A stretch of 64,000 bases of DNA from assembly GCA_021521415.1 (NCBI GenBank), contig JAIQDT010001131.1, forward strand, positions 372,001 to 436,000, given 5' to 3'. Below the pieces are notes generated by a model that was not told where the DNA came from, made no database searches, and saw nothing but the letters and a program-made list of their open reading frames with translations. The stretch comes from Bidens hawaiensis (taxonomy: Eukaryota; Streptophyta; Magnoliopsida; Asterales; Asteraceae). Made by a program: the position numbers and the translations under genes. Positions within the stretch are counted from its first letter, which is position 1. The number at the start of each line of letters is the position of its first letter. This document shows, piece by piece, positions 58,248-64,000 of this stretch.

Positions 58248-58589
58248 ATTTATTTTATATAACTTGTGAACTCACCAACCTTGTGTTGACACTTTTAGTA
58301 TGTTATTCTCAGGTAGCCGAGGCGGGCGCGCGGTTTAGGAACATGCATTGATTGAAAACGCTTTTGTCCTGCAAACTTATTTTTAACGGTTATCTTTGGT
58401 TTTAAGTCGTCCTACGTGACGCAACTTTTCATTAAAGGTGTTTACTCTTCCGCATTTAATTACTCGTAAACGTTTTCATGGTTTTGAAACTTTATTTTAT
58501 GGTTTGATTATAACTGATGATTCCGATCCTGCCAGTTCACACCCTCTGACGGTAAAACTTCGTTAGTGGATTTTCAGGGTGTGACAGAT

Positions 58590-58602
58590 TGGTATCAGGG
58601 CC
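58590..58602 (+). promoter_or_regulatory. Primer-binding site of Gypsy F (tRNA-Met type)
   Basis: TGGTATCAGGGCC, three bases after the LTR end. One base differs from the usual TGGTATCAGAGCC. Confidence 0.85.
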
Positions 58603-58762
58603 ATTGGTTATAGCGAACTAGAAGCTGCATGCATACTAGACTATAACCGCGACGACCAATTAGTTATAATGATACGCACTGCATAGGTTTGTGTAGTCTT
58701 GTAATCTTATCTCTTCACCTCTTTCACACATACGCGCGCGCATACACGGCTTACCTGTAGGA

Positions 58763-59986
58763 ATGTCGACGCCACCCTCATCATCATCCGATTCGATGAC
58801 GCATGCTCACGGGAAGGAACCACAGTTACCTACAACATCGCCACCCCTAGTAGTCCCGGAACTCGAAGCTCCCGCACCGAAGAGGTACCGCCTATCCGGA
58901 GGCATTTACGAAAACGACATTAGCTGGGAATGGTACCCTAACATGATCAGACGTATGGTCTATCGCGAACAAGTTCCCCCGTTGCCTCACCCGAACCACC
59001 CTGCTTACCCCAACACCCTACCACCCATAACCGAACCTGTAGAGCGAGTTCTCGTAGCTGTTGTTTCATGTTTGGAGCGTGATGTGGGTTACATGCACTA
59101 TACGAGAGCCAACCTTTCCGGACTGTTGAAGGACGGAACCGAGACTAAGGAGGAGATTGCCCGCATGGCAGCGGCAATGAAGGAAATGCAAGAGGCTAGT
59201 GATCAACAGATGAAAATTTTGATGAAGATGCAAGCCGAGATGATAGACTTGCAAGAGCAACTCCAAGAAGCAAGGACCCGAACTGAGATAGCGTTAGAGC
59301 GTTGCGATGTCTTACAATTGCAACTTGCTCAGAACGCAGCCGAGCCTGAGGCGGAGCCTGAGGCCGAACCTGAAGAAAATCCCGAAGAGGAGCCTGAAGA
59401 AGATCCCGAGGAAGATCCCAAGGAGGAACCCGAAGAGGAACCGGAGGAAGAACCGGCTGAGCCAGAGGCACACTCAGAGGTGTCCACAGACGATGTACAA
59501 ATGTGCAGATCCTTGGATTGGAACTGGCTAACGCGATGAACTAGGAGGAGTTCAAAAGCATGATGCGAGAGGAGTACTGTCTGAGAGAAGAGATTTCAAA
59601 GTTAGAGTCAGAATTCTGGTCACTGAAGATGGTGGGCTCGGAAATTGAAGCCTACACTACTCGTTCTCACGAGTTGGCTGTGATGTGTCCGCGGATGGTA
59701 GATCCGCCGTGTAAGAGGATTGAAATGTATATTGATGGGTTAGCACCGCAGATTCAGGGCATGGTGACGTCTTCCAGACCAGCCACGATCCAACAAGCGA
59801 TCCGTTTAGCTCACAAACTGACGGATCAGGCTGTGACCCAAGGTGCGTTACCACCTAGGGGTTCGACCGTTAAAGCCCGTGACAACCAGAGTAACGACAA
59901 TAACAGCAACAGCAACCCGAACAGCGGGAAGAGGAAGTTTGACAACACCAGATCTTCATCCTCGAACCTCCCACCGCAACAACACT
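58763..59986 (+). pseudogene. Gag of Gypsy F, internally deleted
   Basis: The ATG at 58763 opens a 258-codon frame: a Ser/Pro-rich start, a coiled coil (EEIARMAAAMKEMQEASDQQ ... DLQEQLQEARTRTE, about residues 130-185) and a Glu/Pro repeat (PEAEPEAEPEENPEEEPEED, about 194-235), ending at 59539. The frame then shifts and Gag resumes with MMREEYCLREEISKLESEFW and YTTRSHELAVMCPRMV to a TAG at 59986. The middle of the Gag domain (the WW-containing part) is missing near 59490-59530, and a TAG also interrupts near 59540. Not functional. Confidence 0.82.
59341..59466 (+). repeat. Glu-Pro coding minisatellite in gag of Gypsy F
   Basis: GAGCCTGAGG/GAACCCGAAGAG-type 12-15 bp units encode about 40 residues of (E)nP repeats with Asp and Asn. 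Codon usage varies between units, so slippage is not recent. Confidence 0.8.
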
Positions 59987-60711
59987 AGCGTAAGCCCGAA
60001 TTCACTCGGAGCTTAAACACTCAAAATCACAACAACAACAACGGTAGCGGGCAGGTTTCGAGCGGATATGCTGGGAAATATCCAAAGTGCAACAAGTGCA
60101 ACTATCATCATGTTGGCCAATGTGACCGTGCCAAGTGTCAGATATGCGGAAAGATGGGTCACCAAGCGAAAGAATGTAGAGGAGACCTTGCGGCAAAGAG
60201 TGCTCCCAAGCCACCTATGACGACGAAAGGATGTTTTGAATGTGGGCAGGAAGGTCATTTCAGAAAAGATTGCCCCAAGCTGAAACAAAATGACAACAAT
60301 GGGGGTAATGGAAGTGGCAGTAATGGTGGAAGCAATGGCAAGGGAAGAGCGTTTATGATTGGGTCGGGTCAAGCCCGCAATGATCCGCACGTGGTGACTG
60401 GTAAGTTCCCTGTAAACAATTGTTTTGCTTCTGTATTGTTTGACACTGGAGCTGATAGGAGTTTTGTGTCGAAAGCCTTTAGTCAACTCTTAGACGTAAC
60501 TCCAATTCCGTTAGATGCTAAGTTTCCTGTTGAATTAGCTGACGGTAAGACTATAGTAATGACTCATATACTTGCGGGATGTAAGTTAAAACTGTCAGGT
60601 CATGTCTTTGACATCGACCTTATTCCTTTTACGCTTAGTAGTTTCGATGTCGTTGTCGGCATGGACTGGTTATCGAGAATCAAGCGGAGATTATATGTCA
60701 CGACAAGATAG
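59987..60711 (+). pseudogene. Gag zinc knuckles and protease of Gypsy F
   Basis: In frame with the preceding Gag piece after the TAG at 59986. Cys/His array CNKCNYHHVGQCDRAKC, then CQICGKMGHQAKEC and CFECGQEGHFRKDC (CCHC knuckles), then the protease with LFDTGADRSFVS (catalytic Asp) and GMDWLSR. It stops at 60709-60711 after a frame change near 60690, before the normal end of the domain. Confidence 0.88.
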
Positions 60712-61093
60712 TTCACATTTCTACCCCTTCTGGCGAGATCATTTCGGTCCGAGGTGAGAGAAGCGGCATGACCACCAGCGTCATTTCCCTTATGAAGGCG
60801 CAAAAGTACCTACCAAAGGGTCATCCGGCAGTTTTGGCGTAGATCATTGAGAAACCAGCGGAGGAGAAACGAATTGGAGATATACCTGTTGTGCGAGACT
60901 TCCCGGAAATTTTCCCGGAGGATTTGCCCGGACTCCCTCCTGTACGACAAGTCGAGTTCCGAATCGAGTTGACACCCGGTGCAGCACCCATAGCACGAGC
61001 CCCGTATCGGCTCGCACCGGCGGAACTTCAGGAGTTGTCCACTCAGTTGCAAGATTTGTTGGATAAGGGTTTTATCCGACCTAGCTCATCACC
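60712..61093 (+). pseudogene. Protease-RT connection of Gypsy F
   Basis: [20 protein letters not shown] and [12 protein letters not shown] lie in the frame 60891-61166, with a stop near 60840 upstream. The frame is lost near 61105, one base short in a run of C compared with Gypsy D (GGGGAGCCC...TGTC), after which pol continues in the next frame. Confidence 0.85.
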
Positions 61094-63763
61094 ATGGGGA
61101 GCCCTGTCTTGTTTGTCCGAAAGAAAGACGGGACTTTCCGAATGTGCATCGACTACCGGAAATTGAACAAGGTGACGGTCAAGAACCGTTATCCTTTACC
61201 CCGAATAGATGATTTGTTTGACCAGCTTCAAGGATCAAGTTACTACTCGAAGATCGATCTGCGATCTGGTTATCACCAACTAAGAGTGCGCGAAGAAGAT
61301 ATCTCAAAGACGGCTTTCAGAACACGGTATGGTTACTATGAGTTTTCGGTTATGCCTTTTGGCCTAACCAACGCACCAGCCGTATTTATGGATCTCATGA
61401 ATCGAGTATGCAAGGCGTACCTCGACAAGTTTGTGATTGTTTTCATCAATGATATTCTCGTCTACTCCAAGAACGAGACTGACCACGAAGAGCACTTAAG
61501 GGTAACTCTGGAACTATTGAAGAAGGAACAACTGTATGCTAAACTCTCGAAATGTGAATTTTGGCTTCGCGAGGTTCACTTTTTAGGACATGTGATCAAC
61601 GAGAATGGTATCCATGTCGATCACGGTAAGGTAGAGGCCATCAAAAACTGGGAAGCACCTAAGACTCCGACTGAGGTGCGACAATTCCTAGGAATGGCCG
61701 GCTACTACCGGCGTTTCATCGAGGGATTTTCAAAGATTGCTCAACCCCTCACCGCTTTGACTCACAAGGGCACTAAGTACAATTGGGGTGACGCGCAAGA
61801 ATCCGCTTTTCAACTGTTGAAAACCAAGCTTTGTAGCGCCCCTATTCTAGCCCTCCCCGAGGGAACGGAAAATTTTGAGGTACACTGTGACGCATCTATA
61901 CAAGGTCTCGGTTGTGTGCTGATGCAACTCGAGAAGGTTATAGCCTACGCCTCTCGACAACTACGGGTTCACGAGAAGAACTACACGACCCACGATTTGG
62001 AACTCGGAGCTGTGGTGTTTGCTCTTAAGATATGGAGGCATTACTTGTACGGTACCAAGTTTACCATTTACACCGACCACAAGAGTCTCCAGCATATCTA
62101 CGATCAGAAGGAGCTTAACATTCGACAGCGTCGTTGGGTCGAGCTGCTCAAAGATTATGATTGTGCCATCAAGTACCACCCTGGCAAGGCCAATGTGGTG
62201 GCCGACGCCCTAAGCAGAAAAGAAACAGATAAACCCAGACGGGTGAGAGCATTGCAACTCACGATTCATGCCAGCTTACCCGATCAGATTCGCGATGCAC
62301 AACTTGAAGCTTTGAAAGATGACAATCTTCCATCGGGACTCATGCGGGGCATGAACAAGCAACTTGAAACCAAATCGGACGGGGTCCGATATTTTGAGAA
62401 CCGGATTTGGGTTCCACGTTACGGAGAGTTGAGAACTCTAGTGATGGACGAAGCTCACAAGTCCCGATATTCTATCCACCCTGGCTCAGATAAAATGTAT
62501 CATGATTTAAAGGCACTTTACTGGTGGCCGAACATGAAAGCCGACATTGCCACCTACGTGAGCAAATGCTTGACTTGTGCCAGAGTCAAGATAGAATACC
62601 AAAAACCATCTGGTCTACTACAACAACCGGAACTCCCAATGTGGAAATGGGAACACATCTCAATGGATTTTATCACGGGTTTACCTAAGACACCGACGGG
62701 ATGCGATACCATCTGGGTGATCGTTGACCGGTTGACTAAGTCGGCACACTTCCTTGCAATTAAAGAAACGGACAAAATGGAAAGACTGACTCGTGTTTAC
62801 ATGAAGGAAGTAGTGTCTAGACACGGAGTGCCTGTCTCAATCATTTCTGATCGAGATTCTCGTTTCACTTCGCACTTTTGGAAGTCGTTGCAAAGCGCAC
62901 TAGGCACCCGTCTTGATATGAGCACAGCATACCATCCCCAGACGGATGGGCAAGGTGAACGAACTATTCAGACCCTGGAGGATATGTTGCGTGCCTGCGT
63001 ATTGGATTTCGGAAAAAGTTGGGAACCTCACTTACGTTTGGTAGAATTTTCGTATAATAACAGCTACCACGCAAGTATTAAGGCAGCGCCGTTTGAAGCG
63101 CTGTACGGACGGAAGTGTCGATCACCGCCTTGCTGGGCAGAGGTGGGTGACAGCCAAATCACTGGTCCAGAACTGGTACTCGAAACTTCGGAAAAGATTG
63201 TTCAAATCCGAAATCGCATGGCAGCGGCACGAGACCGCCAAAGGAGTTACGCCGACAAGTGCCGAAAACCTCTCGAATTTCAAGTGAACGATCGAGTGTT
63301 ACTCAAAGTCTCACCTTGGAAAAGTGTGGTTCGCTTTGGGAAGCGAAACAAACTCAACCCACGGTATGTTGGTCCGTACCGGATAACTGAGCGCATGGGT
63401 CCGGTGGCGTACCGACTGGACCTACCAACAGAACTCAGTGGCGTACACGATGTATTCCACGTATCAAATTTGAAGAAATGCCTGCCTGATGAAACCCAAG
63501 TAGTTCCTTTGGAGGAACTGCAAGTTGATGAACAATTACGTTTCATTGAGGAACCAGTCGAGGTTTTGGATAGGGAAACCAAAACGCTCAAGCACAGCAA
63601 AATTCCAATCGTTATGGTTCGTTGGAACTCGAGATGTGGACCGGAGTTCACGTGGGAACGCGAGGATCAAATGATGAAAAAGTATCCTCACCTTTTTGAA
63701 GGGCTATCCAAACACAGAAAACCGCGAAACTCGGCAAACCGTCAGACATCACCGGAGGTATGA
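61094..63763 (+). CDS. Gypsy F pol: RT, RNase H, integrase, chromodomain-like tail (RT active site changed)
   Basis: 889 open codons. RT has KIDLRSGY (about 53-60), but the catalytic motif at 117-120 reads FIND, where Gypsy D has FIDD. The Asp at residue 119 is Asn (codon AAT at 61448-61450). RNase [13 protein letters not shown] to [15 protein letters not shown] (about 263-375). Integrase: [60 protein letters not shown]. The C-terminus, [20 protein letters not shown], is chromodomain-like, followed by a short basic tail. Polymerase activity is expected to be lost although the frame is long and open. Confidence 0.93.
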   Translation: MGSPVLFVRKKDGTFRMCIDYRKLNKVTVKNRYPLPRIDDLFDQLQGSSYYSKIDLRSGYHQLRVREEDISKTAFRTRYGYYEFSVMPFGLTNAPAVFMDLMNRVCKAYLDKFVIVFINDILVYSKNETDHEEHLRVTLELLKKEQLYAKLSKCEFWLREVHFLGHVINENGIHVDHGKVEAIKNWEAPKTPTEVRQFLGMAGYYRRFIEGFSKIAQPLTALTHKGTKYNWGDAQESAFQLLKTKLCSAPILALPEGTENFEVHCDASIQGLGCVLMQLEKVIAYASRQLRVHEKNYTTHDLELGAVVFALKIWRHYLYGTKFTIYTDHKSLQHIYDQKELNIRQRRWVELLKDYDCAIKYHPGKANVVADALSRKETDKPRRVRALQLTIHASLPDQIRDAQLEALKDDNLPSGLMRGMNKQLETKSDGVRYFENRIWVPRYGELRTLVMDEAHKSRYSIHPGSDKMYHDLKALYWWPNMKADIATYVSKCLTCARVKIEYQKPSGLLQQPELPMWKWEHISMDFITGLPKTPTGCDTIWVIVDRLTKSAHFLAIKETDKMERLTRVYMKEVVSRHGVPVSIISDRDSRFTSHFWKSLQSALGTRLDMSTAYHPQTDGQGERTIQTLEDMLRACVLDFGKSWEPHLRLVEFSYNNSYHASIKAAPFEALYGRKCRSPPCWAEVGDSQITGPELVLETSEKIVQIRNRMAAARDRQRSYADKCRKPLEFQVNDRVLLKVSPWKSVVRFGKRNKLNPRYVGPYRITERMGPVAYRLDLPTELSGVHDVFHVSNLKKCLPDETQVVPLEELQVDEQLRFIEEPVEVLDRETKTLKHSKIPIVMVRWNSRCGPEFTWEREDQMMKKYPHLFEGLSKHRKPRNSANRQTSPEV

Positions 63764-63894
63764 ATTAAATTTCGGAACGAAATTTCTTTCTACTAGGGGA
63801 TGATATGACAAACTGAAATTTTTCTTACTTTTTCAGATACTCATCACGACTTGACTCAAATTTTCGGGACGAAAATTCTTTAACATGGGAATGA
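63764..63894 (+). promoter_or_regulatory. 3' untranslated region and duplicated polypurine-tract region of Gypsy F
   Basis: Two similar strings: TTTCGGAACGAAATTTCTTT...CTAGGGGATGATATGACAA (63771-63814) and TTTTCGGGACGAAAATTCTTTAACATGGGAATGATGTGACAA (from 63860). The second directly adjoins the LTR start TGTGACAATCG, and its ACATGGGAATGA is the working tract. The first looks like a decayed duplicate of tract plus LTR edge. Confidence 0.65.
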
Positions 63895-64000
63895 TGTGAC
63901 AATCGTCAATTTCAGGTTAACTCCGTTAACTCAACTCTGTCAATTCAAACTTAAGATCATTGAATCTATAACGCACACTTCATTACATTTAAACTAGGGT
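63895..64000 (+). repeat. 3' LTR of Gypsy F, first 106 bp
   Basis: Begins TGTGACAATCG after the polypurine tract and is cut by the window end. No match to these bases is found at the left edge of the 5' LTR. Confidence 0.8.

Larger units (their letters stand above)
55998..58586 (+). repeat. 5' LTR of Gypsy F (left end truncated)
   Basis: The right end is set by TGTGACA at 58580-58586, just before the primer site. The left end is at or near 55998, because Copia C coding sequence stops there. The 3' LTR start (63895-64000) has no match near 55998, so the first hundred or more bases are probably lost. Contains two minisatellites (57260-57445 and 58098-58247) and TATA-like strings (TATAAATATA near 56175). 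Short open frames inside are not supported as genes. Confidence 0.75.
55998..64000 (+). mobile_element. Gypsy chromovirus F, 5'-truncated LTR, extends past window
   Basis: + strand order: 5' LTR (right end at 58586), primer site, gag, protease, RT, RNase H, integrase, chromodomain-like tail, polypurine tract and the first 106 bp of a 3' LTR. The pol is related to that of Gypsy D (same blocks) but clearly a different family with unrelated LTR sequence. Gag and the protease-RT connection carry frameshifts and stops. The left end lacks the sequence seen at the start of the 3' LTR. Confidence 0.9.

Overview
The window is plant nuclear DNA made almost entirely of nested and decayed retroelements. 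I found no host gene, rRNA, tRNA, CRISPR or bacterial feature. The LTR lineages (a Sirevirus-type Copia with a large extra 3' ORF, and Gypsy chromoviruses of Tekay/Del type with LTRs of about 3.1 kb) and the style of the extra ORF fit a eudicot, most likely Asteraceae. The species assignment is inference from family resemblance.

Layout. (1) 1-4001: the 3' part of a + strand Sirevirus-like Copia (element A), with a decayed extra ORF, polypurine tract and 3' LTR. (2) 4002-24597: an endogenous caulimovirid-like pararetrovirus, about 1.5 head-to-tail units (about 8.4 kb once the insert is removed). It has protease, RT, RNase H, an unknown 3' ORF, a 35S-like promoter and a movement-protein remnant. 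It is split by (3) 7922-20097: a complete 12.2 kb - strand Sirevirus-like Copia (element B) with 400 bp LTRs and AATTC target duplications, inserted in the viral movement-protein frame. (4) 24598-24881 plus 52863-55997: one truncated - strand Copia (element C), split by (5) 24882-52862: a - strand Gypsy chromovirus (element D) with 3.15 kb LTRs and CTTGC target duplications. D carries a 3926 bp internal tandem duplication of gag-pol and an extra ORF upstream of gag. That ORF is itself interrupted by (6) 37510-49188: a second - strand Gypsy (element E) with 3.12 kb LTRs and TGGGG target duplications. E has nearly identical LTRs but a heavily decayed interior. (7) 55998-64000: a + strand Gypsy (element F) with a truncated 5' LTR, broken gag, an 889-residue pol ORF with a changed RT catalytic residue, and the first 106 bp of the 3' LTR.

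Order of events read from the nesting: the pararetrovirus and Copia C were present first, B inserted into the virus, D inserted into C, and E inserted into D. The target duplications at B, D and E were read directly at both ends of each element. No element appears able to make all its proteins. Some single-copy breaks look like C-to-T changes giving stop codons. The most unusual signals are: dense inverted AACTTCGCC/GGCGAAGTT motifs in the Sirevirus spacers and LTR hairpins; the large extra ORFs (3' of pol in A and B, 5' of gag in D); the recent mobility of the coding-dead element E; and the paired viral promoters with as-1-like TGACG boxes.
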